Shown here: positions 33,101 through 46,900 of the stretch, one piece after another
Position numbering within the stretch: position 1 is the first letter of the stretch
Layout of the letters: the number at the start of each line of letters is the position of its first letter
Origin: Gordius sp. MW1
Taxonomy: Eukaryota; Nematomorpha; Gordioida; Gordea; Gordiidae
Assembly: GCA_964036665.1 (NCBI GenBank)
Contig: OZ038531.1
Coordinates: forward strand, 16,430,168 to 16,494,167
Length of the DNA: 64,000 bases
Direction of reading: 5' to 3'
The notes under the pieces: generated by a model
Told to the model about the DNA's origin: nothing
Database searches by the model: none
The model's input: the letters and a program-made list of their open reading frames with translations, nothing else
Translations under genes and position numbers: made by a program

Positions 33101-34997
33101 ATTTTTTAAACTGGGGGGGGGGGATGGACTTCACTTTCATGCCTCCCCAAAACAACACCCATGAATGATATTATACCCTAATGTCAATCACTCTTAATAG
33201 AATATAATCGATAAAATTGGGAATTTTATGAGAAATGCTAGCAATTTACTTTGCGTCTTCGATACAGCGTGATTGCCGAATTGCTTCTCAAAATTCATAG
33301 TTTGCTCAGAAAAAGCCCCGAAATCCGCATCTAAATTAAACGAGATCTACGTAGAAATCAACTTTGCACAAAAAAACCTGTTGAAATGTAACTACAAAAA
33401 TAAAATCAGAATAAGACTGCGGATGTAAGCATGGCCTTATTATTTTGCATTGTCGGACACGTCTAAAATTATTAAGCACTCCTTATTCAACTAGTTTAAC
33501 GTGTTACATAAAGGTAATAATAAATAAAAAAATAATGTACCCGCTCTTCCCTCTGGCAAATCCCATACGGGTGTTTGGCTGCGGCTATCTACAAAACAAT
33601 GGCAAACCATTATTAAATATCAATATATATATTTAGTAAAGAAATATTCGATAAAAATTTATTCTGTGGTGCAATCTTATGCTAGCATTATCTTGTAATT
33701 TTACTCAATGTTTTTTTGTTCAACAGGAGGTCAAGAATTGTTTATGTGAGCTAAAAAATTAACCCATTTAACAAAATAATGAAACGGAATGTTCTTAAAA
33801 ACACATTTTAGCTATAATTGAACTAAGGAAAAAGGTGGGAGATTGTAAATTTTATGTTTTGAACGAGTGACTGATTTTCTAAAATCTAAAGGAGAAAAAC
33901 TTGTTATGTTGTAATTTTATAAGTCAGAAATAAAGTTGAGCTATAATTAAAATACATACCGCTGCCTAATGAATTTTCGTAGCCACCTAAGGGTGTGACG
34001 GTAAATCTTTGTCCTAAGGCTTTTTGATCACTGGCATTGGTAGGTGTAAGACTGCGAACGCTGTACAAAAACAATTAATTAGCCTTCGATTTTTCACCAT
34101 TACAAATTAGGTATTTTGGCTCAAAAATTAATAAAAAAATCAATCGATTTATATCGATAGGTGAATGATGCTTTCAGTCCTGTTGAAAGCATACACTGCT
34201 CATGCCATATATTTTATATGGTAAAATGTATAAAATCCCCCATTTTAAATTTAACTATCTCCCATGCCTTCCTGCAGTGTACCCCATTTTTAAAACATAA
34301 AAGGAAATTTACCTTCCCCATTAGTAGATAAATAAAAAAGAGTATATCTAAAATGCAGATGGCACTAAATTGCTTTAACATCACATCACAGTATTTTTAT
34401 TATGAATTTTGTAAATGATATATATATTATAAAATGCTGTTTTCAATGTTTTTAACTAGTTCAATATTTGTTATTACGTTCTAAAAACTCGTTAAATAAC
34501 CAAAATCATAATAATCTATATGCCCTTCCCATATTTGTGCACATTTAAAAATGGCCGAAAAATGCTATACTTATTTGAAATAGATGAGCAGTCTATCTAG
34601 CCTTAGAACTTGACAGGTAAAATTGATACCATAAGAGATAAATTTTGCCGAGACTATTCAAAAGATATAGCTTTTTAGCATTCCAAAGTTAAAATCAGTG
34701 TTACGAATCAATAACAATCTAAACCCTAACTAAACCGTATTTATTTTAATTTGTACCCCAAATTCATTCCCCAAGAAAGATTTTGAACAAAAATTTTAAA
34801 CGGGGAAAAATGTACTTTTCAATGGTAGCGCTGGGTGGGGTTTTTATCCTCCGATTTACGGTGTCCCAAACGGTAGAGCTATTGGCTTGGGGTTTGGGCG
34901 AGGGTTGTTGTTGAAATGTATGTTGATAATTGTGCCAGGATGAAATGAGTTGAGAAAAGGTTTGCGTATCACTAGCTCCCCCACTCACATTCATATC
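30105..34997 (-). CDS. TMEM131: TMEM131 exons 31-36: C-terminal tail and stop
   Basis: Exons 34816-34997, 33960-34060, 32646-32868, 31807-32027, 31063-31203 and 30105-30283 encode about residues 1555-1902. Segments: TQTFSQLISSWHNYQHTFQQ, VWDTVNRRIKTPPSATIE, FTVTPLGGYENSLGSG, FGDVSSNWVAPIVSSQGVWS, FEYPDASGNNNAYMYPGN, RSSSWDSIVAEVQNEKSRME and SLLQSYLDDPGFQAYLKQQR, ending in HLNTVRK and TAA. Tryptophan-containing short motifs spaced in a disordered tail fit the TRAPP-interacting end of TMEM131, which is an inference. The exon 33 donor (aa/gttggt) is weak and chosen for phase; the other sites are good (gtatgt, gtaaac). Confidence 0.8.
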
Positions 34998-37900
34998 CTT
35001 TTATACCATAAAAAAATGTTGTATTGGGTATTCCATGACAAATAAAGTTTATTTTAAAATCAATACTAAACTTTAAGAGATGCATTTTTTAAATTATTTA
35101 AAATGCTTCGCGTTTGAGAGGGACGTTTTAAATAAAAAAGCTAAATTGTCATAAATCTTGATGACCAAACTAGTTAAGAAATTATAGCTTACATAATTTT
35201 TAAAAAAGGACAAGCTTTCTTTCTTCTTTACTCATATAATTTTTTTCTTTTGGGGGGGGGGCTATAAATTTCTTCAAAATCATTATTAAAAAACATGCTA
35301 AAATAGATTGAACCACCAAAAAATCTAAATTTAGGACAGTTACCAGGGTCGGACAGCCGGCCAAACATTTATATTCTCTGATTTTATCCCTTTCAATAAA
35401 AATTCTGATCTTATAAACCGGTAATTTCGATGCTTCCAAAACAACCCTGCAAAACATAATTGAATTCGAAGTAATGTTAAAAAGCTATTATTTATTTTAT
35501 GACTTACCACAACTAATTTCGTATCTTTGCTATGTGAAACCGGAGGAGTGGTTAAACTTTTTTGCGCACTTTTACCCGCAATTTTATGCGTGGAGGTTGG
35601 TTCAATGCTTTTGGTGACGCTTTTGGTTGGCGGAGAATTAAAATTGTTAGCCACAACTTTGGCACTTTCAGTTGCAGCGGTATTTTTCGTTTCCTTAGCT
35701 TTGGCAGATGTTTGTGGAGAAATTGTATTGCTGGTGTTGGCTTTCTTGCTCCTCACAAGACCATCGGGCTGAGCGGGTGATGGGATTTCGGTGCTCGCTT
35801 GAGATTTTTTATCCGTGTTTTTTCTACAACTACCGGGCTGACCCTGTTTTTGGTTGTTAATCTGGCTATTATGATTCGACGTATCGTCGGAAGCTAAGCG
35901 GGATAGAGAATGACAATTTTACTACCAAATATTGCGAGTAACCTTAATATTTATTTTTGAGTTTATTTATTAAAAATGCGTGAGTTTGACATTAATGTAA
36001 AATAAATACTTAAATCATATAGAATAATATTGGTCTTTAATGAAAGATAGATAAGGGTATGTGAAATCAAAAGATATTTTGAAGCTTTTAACTAAATTCA
36101 TAAACGATCTATATATTTAATAAAGATGTAGGGGCACCATTTAGCAGGATATTTACTAGTGTAAACATTATCTATCACGTGTAAAATACTAAAATTAAAA
36201 CTTTGTAATAAAAATTCATTTATTTCACCGAGTCAGTTCTTACAATCAGACCAAATCAGAGGGCTCACCTTTTTTAGATTGCTTGTTATATTGTTCTGGT
36301 TCGATCCATTTCTTGCTATTCTTATGGTTATGACCGTCTCCGTCGAATTTCTTATTTCCAGATGGCGTCTTCTAGGACAACAAATGTATGAAAAGCAGTG
36401 TTTAAGGCAATAACAATCTCAAAAAAGTCTCTTAATTATTGTACCCGTCGATAACTTTAAAATAAGGAGCAACGGCGAGTTAATACTGAACAATCCTGTT
36501 TTAGTCGACCGTTAAATTCAGTGAAATTTTGGAAAACAGAACACAGACGACCGCTAGTCTTAGTTGAACCAAAGGTAGACTAAATAAGATCCAATGGTTT
36601 TTACAACACTATGTTACACAAATTACGAAAGCTTTATAGTAATCGCGACCAGCTCATACAAACTTTTTATGTAATAGAGCGAATGCAAATTTTTTCATTA
36701 GCGCTTTATTTTTTGCAGGGCATTTGTGATTTGTTAGAACTTATGACTAAAAATTCATAGGTAAAATAACCCTAATCATATAGCGGATAAAAGTAAATTA
36801 AAAAACACAAAATAAAATACTGTGCAAAAAACTACATCCAACAAGAATTGAAGTTTTTAGTCTGAATATTTTCCCCCCGTTTTAGACCTTGTTTAGATCA
36901 AGGTTCCTATCCATTTTCCAATCGAATGCCTTTAAATTTTAGTATTTTATGAGGTCTAAAGATTGCAATATCAAACGCAACTGTATTAAGGTTAAGACCA
37001 TTTGAACAACACATTACCATCAAATTCTAACCTTAAAATTTCCCTTAAAAACTGCAAAATATTTCTAAAATAACCCCCAAAATTACTTCGATAGTTGCTT
37101 TAACAGTCACATCTTCGGACGCACTTTTACGGATTTCATCTCGACTCGGGTGACGCGCTTTGGCACCCTTCTTACCTCCTCCTCCTTTATTACTTTGCGT
37201 AAATTTTTCCTGCATAGCGTTTAGCCATTTCTTGTTTTTCTCTTTGGAACTTTCCCGTTTCTCCTTCTTCTTACTTCCACCACTATTACTACTATCGGTC
37301 CATAGCAGAGATCCGTTGAGTTCGGGTTTAGGTGGTTCTAATGAAATGAAAAAAATCTCATGATACACATATAATTTCAAAAAATTTTTCAACTGCTTTA
37401 TTTATTAATAAAATTAAAGCTTATAATCGAAATTCGGAATGACGAAAAAATTTAACGGCGTCGACCAAAATTATTTGCACGCAAAATGTAGATATATAAA
37501 GTTGCTATAACAATATGAAAAGTTTGAATGAGAGACAATATCAATAAATATGTACTAGAACAGATTAAAACAACATCATGCAGTTCGGCGATCGATGCAT
37601 TTAAAATTATTGTGCTCTATCCATAGTAAATATTTTATGTTCGTTTATCTCTTCCTATAATATTTATAACTTAAAATTAAATTTAATTATTTAAATAAAA
37701 TTAATCTCAGGGCTGTTTGACTCAAATTCTCAAAATTAACTTTACAGTTTGTCCCGATAGTTATTCGAAAAACAAGCTCAATAAAAAAATGGTTAATACT
37801 TTATAATCAAACTATTTGACTAATTTAATGCCAAAACCGAGTCATGATCATCCCTACCTGCTAAACCTTTGACAGCTGTTTGCAAGTCTGATTCTTTATC

Positions 37901-40900
37901 AGGCGACGAAGGCTCACCAACGCTTAATAGGGATTTAGTTTTAGCGGGCTCCGTGCACTCGGGATTCGAAATTTTACGAGTGGCTTTACCGCTGGTTTCG
38001 CTAAATACCAGGAAATTATTGATGCAATTCCGCCCAAAAAATAAGTTATGTTTGTTTGTCTTTTGTAAATTTAAATGATTAGAGTTTAAGAATATCGCCT
38101 TATATATATATTAAATCATAAAATTTAAAAGATATAAATCAAACATTTTCGATTTTGTGTACAACATTGTGACTATTATTTAACTTTAAATTTCGTCAAA
38201 AAACTACAGAACATATATTATTTCACAAGATATATAAATGTAATTGAATGTGACAAACAAATTGTCGCATTCAGAATAAACCAACAAGTTATTAGAAATT
38301 AACAAAATTATGTAATTATTAATTTAGAATTCGTGATAATTACGCTCATTTAAACATTTTTAAAATTCATATCTTAGATATTTTAGTTGCTTTTTAAGAA
38401 TAGAGCTGTACAATTATTTTAAACGAGAACAATTTCAAATAAAAATATGTACAGCAAATCCTAAAACAAAATAACGTTATGATTTTCCAACCACTCTAAC
38501 ATAAAAATCTAAGTAGCTAAGATAGTGTTAATTCTATGAACTCACCTAGAAAAACACTTAGAAGTTTCAAAAGCATAAATTATAAATTTTTATGTGATGT
38601 TACCTCTTTTCCACCATAGCTGAATCGTTGGGTGCAGGGACGGACCTAGAGGCTGTCAGCCGGTCCAGTGATAGGGATAACAAATGGAACCGCGTGATTC
38701 TGTCAGCCTCAATCCAGGATACGAATATGACAAATACGAAGAGGACAGCCATCGAACAAAGCTGAGGCAAAATAAAAGGCACAACAAAAACAATATTAAA
38801 ACAATTATTAAATTTCACGTGGAATAAACCTTATCAAAGTGTAGATATGTTATAGGTTTATGATTGTTATATCCTTTTAATGCTGAAGGCGCTTATGTTT
38901 TAGTTTAAAATTGAATAAGTTAATTAACCTACTTAGAATTATCTAGGGTTTGTATGGTTATTAGAATATTAAAGTGCGCTTGAACCATTTAAAAATGCTA
39001 GTTTTAATTAATTCGTACTGTAAGTAATTTAAAAGAGCAATTACATTAAACACCAATTTTATATTAGATGAAAATTAGGTATAAGGATTTTTCACTTTAT
39101 GAAAGAATATATACAAAAGTTAACGAATAATGCTAAAATTAATTAATAACTCAAATATAAAATGTTGGGATATTACAATTTATAAACCTTATCAACCATG
39201 AAAAAGTTTTAAAAAGATTACAAATAAAGCTCACTGACCACTTAGTAGCAATTTTGTATGTGCTATCAAAAATTAGTTTAAAAAGGGCAAAATGGCCTAT
39301 TAATCAAATCAAATTTCGAAAAAGGTTTTGTGAGACATAAAATTACATATAAAATTTTATAAATATAGTCAAAAAAGGATTTCAAAGAGCGAGCTATAAT
39401 GCTGAAGGCAATATCAAAATTAAAGCTAAACAACTTTAACCTGAGCCCTAAAATCTCAAAAAATAAAATCGTGATAAATTTACCGTGCTATAATATAAGA
39501 CATATTCCCAATCAGGGCGGACCACTTTGGAGGCGCACTGGTTTATGAGAAGGGCAGGTATCGTGGCTACCAGTAAGTAATTAATGGGGGCCCGAGAGTA
39601 ATCGACGTACAATGACAAATGTCGCGTTATTTTGGAGACGGAAAAATCGGGCGTAAATCTGGGCACGGAATACAATTATTTAATTTATTGCTTTGATGCT
39701 CGAGAAATGTTTTAACCTAGAGCAAGCTACTGATTATTTCAAGTGAGGCCTTAATAAAAAATTTAATTTGTTGATACCACTTTACTTTCGAAAATATTTA
39801 TTTGGCTTATTTGAGCTAGAAATAGCACACACCTGATTTAAAACAATTTCTTTAACCTTACATTAAAAATCGTAGAGATTTATCCTTAATTGAAGCGATA
39901 TTATAGATATTCTTGCATTATTCTTACTAACCTAGAAATTGAGAGATCGCGTAGCCCTTGTTCCATCATTTAATCAAGATCACACACATAGCAAAACAAC
40001 GATCAATTTTAAAAATAAAATACTAGGAAAAATAACGTTTGATAGTAGTTTTGCATCAGGAACCAACAAGTTGGACATGACAAGAAGGACATTCTTCCTA
40101 TTAGTGTTGTAAGAACGGCTAGGTATTGTTTGGTCGACCTGTGGTTTTAGTCGACTGAGCATAAACCAAGGTTTTTGGTATGTTTTTAGTCGACCTTCCA
40201 AAGGTGGACCAAACAAACCCAGCCGTTCTTACGACACTACTTCCTATTAATGAGTGAGCCCATAAATCGCATAGCTATTAAAAATCATCAACATCATAAA
40301 ATTGCATTAATTTTACGCCAAATCCATTCTGCGAGATTCGTTAGGTTCCAAACTGAAGGGGCTCTGTAAGCAATCAGCCACCCTAAAGCCGTAGGCCTGG
40401 CAATGGGCGTCATTTATCCGGGTTGCCCGGATGGTTAGTGTCAAGTCGCCGGTATTTTTAACGATAAACGTTTTACGCAGCGTGTAGGATTGCAACGTGC
40501 TGGGAGCATTCACTGTTGTACCCCGACAAATGTTTCATGTAAAAAAATCGTATTAAAAAATACTACATAATGTTAGTTATTAAAGTTTCGTTGATGAGCT
40601 TTAAGATTTTTTAACATTTATATAAATGTGTTCAAAGTAGAAAAAAAGCTGTTATGAGGGATAAACGTATAAAACAATAGGCTGAAGATCATTTGATTTT
40701 TGCATTAAAATTCATTTGCTAACTTAGGATGCCATTTATAGCTTAAAGAAAATACATCATAGATAGGGCTGTCTTTTAGCGATAACATATTACCTCCTTT
40801 AATTTTTATATGTTCTCTTGCCAATATACTCCGTAAATTTTTTTTTAGCGCAACCAGTTATGATTCGGTACTGAGCGAAAATTATTTACCTCTAAGTAGA

Positions 40901-43900
40901 CTTTTTATACCAAGACTCAAATTAGACTTTAAAATGCATCACGCACTAATAAAAATATTAAATGAACACTTTTAATTACAAAGGTTCATGAGTGTTAGTC
41001 AGAGAAAAACTTGTGTAAAATTTTGTGAGTTTATTTATAAATATAATTGTTCAAATGATTGTATAACCCCATTTGGGCTACTCCAGCCTATTAACCAAGA
41101 TGTCCAAACTAACTAACGGTCAGATTAGTAAGAACATTCAAGTGGGGTCAAAAATTGATTGATCTAGCCGATTTAAACCTTAATATTTAGACAAATTTAT
41201 TCAATTAGCCAAATACCATGGCTTCTAAATTATAGACCAAACGCGGCTCAATCTAAAATTCGCTTATTAACCACACAAACTAAGTAAGTAACCTTGATCA
41301 AAATAATCTTAAAATTCTTGAAAGATTAATAGATAGCGATATAAAAAAACATTTCCAAAATGACAGATCATTATTGATAATCGCAACACATAAATAATGT
41401 GAAAATGTCATGTTTTCTAAAATCATTAACCTACTTGACTACAAATCGCAAACTTAAGCTTTAAATTGCGGTCATAAAAGACCCCATATAATTTAGTTCT
41501 CATAATATAGCAAAATGATGTGTACCAAAGCAATTTTTAAGGTGTCTCTCGTTAAAGTGAAAAGCTATGATGGCATCTTGGGTCTCCATGGTTGATAAAT
41601 CAAACAATTCTAGACGACCATTTGCACCTTTACCTCGAATCTTTATACTTTCCAAAATGGTTAGATTATTTCTAAATAAAAACATACATTATTTGTTATA
41701 ATATATATATATATATATCATTAAACTACATGGCAATATTATATCAATTATTTGATTTGGAAGTTAATATCGGATTCCTTTCACGTTTAGTTTATGAACA
41801 ATTTAATAAAAACAATATATGTATCATTAATTTATTTAAAATTCCATATAAACTATTTAATTTCGATATCAATATGGATTTTGTCTAACTGTTTACTTCA
41901 GGTTTATTTCATTAAAATTTAGAAAAAAATAATAATTTATCATAAATTTATAAGAAAACTCTTTAAAATGTATTTGATTTCGATTCCAATATCGGATTTT
42001 GCCTAAACATCCTCTTCACGTTTAGCTTATTATCATTTGAGGCAAAACTTTAATTCGCCTCAAGCCTTAACACAAATCAATAGCAATTAAAAGACGCAAA
42101 AAATTAACTATAGTAGTAATAACAAAGTAATGCATACATTTCGTTTCATTTTTCTGTTTAAGAAGTATTAATAAAGCCCAAAATAAAAATACATAAAGAA
42201 ATTGCCTTATAACGAGTGCCGTGGTCCTTAGTGTGGTGTCCAGCGGTGTAAATTTTACCAGAAACCGGGCTTCCTGACCCGGTTTTATTAGGTAGGCCAA
42301 AGTGGAAGGGTGTGGTTTTAAGCCTAACGCGTTTTCCAAAGCTTTACGACTCCCTACGATATCATCCCTACCAATGTAATCTCCATAACTTTCGCTGTAA
42401 CCAACCTGTAGGTAGGTAAAAGCAATTTTACAAATCAAATTTATATCCAATTCTATAATATTTTAACTAACCCAACATTTATGTAATAATTGACCTTTAT
42501 ATATTTATTCACGATTAATCACAACATTTTTTACTTATTTTTAAAGATATACTGGATACCTATCGCTCTATTGTAAGTTTAAAAAGTAGATTGACAAATG
42601 AAAATTCGATGTTCGAGCATTAATGAAAAAACAACCTATTTTTATCTATTATATGATTATCAATATAAACATGTACATGGCTAGTAACAAATTTAATTAT
42701 TTTAAACATGATTACCTCCATACTAATTTCCGCCAATTCCAAAGTGGTGAGAGACTTGGCCTGGGCGATTGAATCGTTTTCGTACAAGAAACTGCGAATC
42801 AAAAAAATGGTTAATGCTGAATTTAACCCATTTTATCTAAATTTATCACTCAAAAGTCTAACCAAAATTATTTAATCGACACTATTAATGCTCTATATCG
42901 ATTGACTGTTTATTTCGAAAAAAACTGAAACTGGCTGTCCCCCTATAAAAGATACTTAAATTCTCTAATTTTTTTGGGATAAAATTCGTATAGTTCACTC
43001 TATAACTAGTTAAGTGATAGTGGTCGTTTTAGCAATGAAAAAAACTATGGGTATAAATTTCCTCTCTTATCGTTAACAAAACAAACGATTAGAAGGTGCA
43101 AATTTTGTGTTAATCAACCTTATGAGGGATGAGGTTATATTATGACCACGTACTTATCAACCTTATGAGGAGGCTATATTATGACCACATGCTTATCAAC
43201 CTTATGAAAAGGCTATATTATGACCACATACTTAGACTGTTGCTCAACTACAAACATAACCAAAATCAACTTGCATAAATTTAGTTTATTCACGTATATA
43301 ACGTAGCGTTGTAAAAACGGCTGGGTTTTGTTTGGGCCAACCTACTAACACTAACGGTCGGCTCTGGCCTGTTTTACAAAATTCGACAAAACCTAGTGGT
43401 AGAATAAGAAAAACAGACCAAAAAATTTTTGGTCCTCTGCATATGTTTAGTCAACTAAAACCAAAAGCCGCCCAAACAAAACCCAGCCGTTTTTGCAACA
43501 CTAATATAACGAATCTTAGGCTAACCCCTTAAAACTTCTAAAGCAATTAAAAAGCTTCTAACGAATTTCACAGTCCTACAACTATGGTAAACAAGGTATT
43601 TTAGAAAATTGAACATATAATATTCCAGCAGAAAATTAGCTACTCATAATCGCTACGGTTGTGATCGATTGCAATGGCATCTAAAACTTTTTCGGGCCCG
43701 TTATTGATCAGTGAAATGGGGACGATGTGTAGGAGTAAGGGTAAATAACTCGGATTTCTCAATATAATTACGGCTGCCTATAAATATACAGTTGATGTTT
43801 TGAAAGTTTATTTTTAATAGTTTAAAGCAAAAAGTTATAACAAATATCATGATATTTTAGCTTTAACTGTCAGGTAATTATTTACTTTCTTTAAATGTTC

Positions 43901-46900
43901 GAACATATATAACAGTTATACTAATCTATAGGAAAATCTTGCATTAATTGATATCTAGTTAATTCAATAACATTATAACTAAGAATAACAATAGTTTACT
44001 TATATGTAAATCAATTCTTATTAATTATTAAACCACTAGTTAGTATAAAAATTGGTATAATTAAATTTTTTAACATGTGATTTATATGAACTACTCATTA
44101 AAATCTTATTAATAATTTTTAATTCTCATTTTAAGAATCAATTTATCTTTTCAAACATATGCCTAAATATATTTTGTCATACGTTTTAAAGGGGTTAATA
44201 AACTCACTGAAAAATTGCCGACTTTAGTGAGAGGAAAGGTCAATTCATTTTGGGTAACCAACTTTGGCCAAGTTAGTTTCCCTCTCACCATGAAAGACAA
44301 GGTGCGAGTATATTCGTTGGTGTCTATGACGAAAGTGCTATTCAAACTACAAAATATTAAATAAAAAATCATTTTTAGAGCTTAAAAAAGATTATTATTA
44401 ATTTAAAAATACATGTTTTATGAAGATGAATAATATGAATAAAAAAGTCAAGTATTGTAAATATTTGGAAAACATTTAGATATTGATTGCATGCGCACTT
44501 TTACAAATAACAATGCCGATTTTCTGTCGCATAAACAAAATGCGCAATTATCAAAGAACAGTAAAGAAATTAATTTTCTTATTTTTTGAAATAATCTTAA
44601 AGGCTTGGGGGCAAAAATTATCAGATTAATGTCGCAATGGGTAATTTATAATATAAGTAAAGTTTGGAGTATTTAAAGGATTTTATTTCATCGGCTGAAG
44701 ACAGAGGATCTTTGTTTTGGTTAGATGGGCCGGAAATTATTATGCCATAAAATTTGCGTTTTAGAGCTACGTTATTTTTACTATAATATTCCTAAAGAGC
44801 TAATTAACGAAAGTAAAATATCTCAATAAAAGTTTTGTTAACAAGTCTTTACAGAATGTAATTTATGTAACAGTCAGGAAGGGACATTGTTTGTCGAAAG
44901 TGAGCCCCTAAATTACGTAGCAATTAATAAAAATTACTTTGGTCCTTTAAAAACAAAAAAATTTGGCACTTATAAAGACTTCAATAAAAAACATTACTAT
45001 AGTTCGCTAAACATCATTTATGAGTGAATAAAAAAACGTTGTTTTTTATGAAGCTTAAGTTGTTGCCCTTACCAATCTAAGCCGTAATTCTGTAATTTTT
45101 GCCATTTTTTCCGCAATTTCTGATACAACGGAATATCAACGTCTGCTATATCGTTGGGTGAAGGCAATAACGAACACCAGGAATCAAACTCTAAAAATCA
45201 AATCAAATTAAGATTCCAAAAATAGGCCCATAGATATTAAAAAAATAAATATTGTTTAGTTCCAATGTGAACAAAAATGAATAAACAGAGTAAACGGAAT
45301 GGATAGTTAGAGACCAGAAAAGCCCAGTCCCACCAACTATTTCGACAACTAGGGCCCAATGATAATTTTTAGTGTTTAATTTTGTGTTCGTGTATTATTT
45401 TCTTACTTTTCTATTCATATAATATTTATTAATCGTCGTTCTTATCCCAAAAAAATAGAGAATAAAATTTTAAATATTTCGAAAATATATGGAATGGTAA
45501 AAATATAAAAAATCCTGCTTTCGGACAAGGCAGCTCTAATGATTCTGGCACGACCGGGCTGACCCTTAAAAGATTCGGGCGGCCCGGGCGGGTAATTAAA
45601 TTTAAAAAACGGAACGGCCCGGTTCCCAAATTTTAGACAAATTTGACCCCTCATAATAACATCCATCTTTTAAAAATGTCAATTATGAAATCAGTGTTGT
45701 ACACAAGTATTGCCTTAAGAACGCACTCATCTAACAAAATTAATTTTTGCAAAAAATTCAAGTTCAAAACGGTTATACTTAGATAAATATATTTTTCAAC
45801 GATAAAACTGATAAATATTTAACAACACGATGAATAAAAAAGACAGAACTAAAAGAATGAATCCTACCAGAATCCGCAGGTGATAATCCTAAGTAGCAAA
45901 AAGTATCGTCAATTTCGCACGCTTTAAGTGGGTCCAAATGGATTTGTCCAATCTGCGATAAAAATTTAAGGCTATCAAACGTAGTTAATAAAATAAGATT
46001 ACTTCAAATTTTATATATTAATAATATTAATTTATGCATCTAGTAAATTAGGGGATTGCTAATCATATCTAAGCGTGTCATTTTGTTCATAGGACTTTAG
46101 ACTAGGGCCAGAGTCAGAAAAAGTAGAAGTAAGCAACGGTCATCATGAATTTGCAGGGAATTATTTGTCAGTTCGCAATTATTTGTGGTAAAGCAATAAC
46201 CTAGGTAAGTTGTCAAGAAAAAAAGAAGTTTATCCCAAAAGCAAAAATGAATTTGGGCTTGGCGAGGTCGAAAAAATTTAAGTCAATCAGGGATCATTAG
46301 CTAGTCTATATGCGAAACAAAATAAAAGACTTTTACAGAAGCTTAAAAACCCTTATAAGTTTCCACAGCAATTATCAAAAAATTACAAGTTGGACAGGAC
46401 AGACAAAACAATTAAAGGTAGGCCCATAGATCGCATACCGATTAATAATTTGTTAATCAAAGTTCAATAGGTTCGAGCTTTTTAAATAATTATATATATA
46501 TTCTTTATTCGTTGAAAATTGTTTTAACGACTTTTCAAAATTTCATAATGCGTGATATTTTTAGCATTTTTGTTTTGATTAAAATCTCTCAACTTACGTA
46601 GCTATAGGTGCCGGGGGGTAGGAGTAAGCGGCGGTCACGTGGTTTAATGTATTCGAACACCGGGTATTGGTCGTTGAGATAACCGGTCACGTGAGTAACC
46701 ACGTGATCGTGATCGAAACGATTGTATAGCATGAGATTGCGTTTAGATACTTTACCCTTGATAGTTGGGGCAAAAAGGAGGGAGTGAGTTTTTGAATTTA
46801 CTTTAAAAATTTGCAATTATAAAAGTTAATGATGTAAATATGGTTTAGAAACAGTAATATACCTTAAAATTAACTCTAATGTCGAAGTTATAAAATTATA

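Noticed and set aside
46757..46800. Upstream extension of TMEM131 exon 16 to the acceptor at 46801
   Set aside because: It is in the wrong phase relative to exon 15, while the pyrimidine-rich acceptor at 46757 is in phase.
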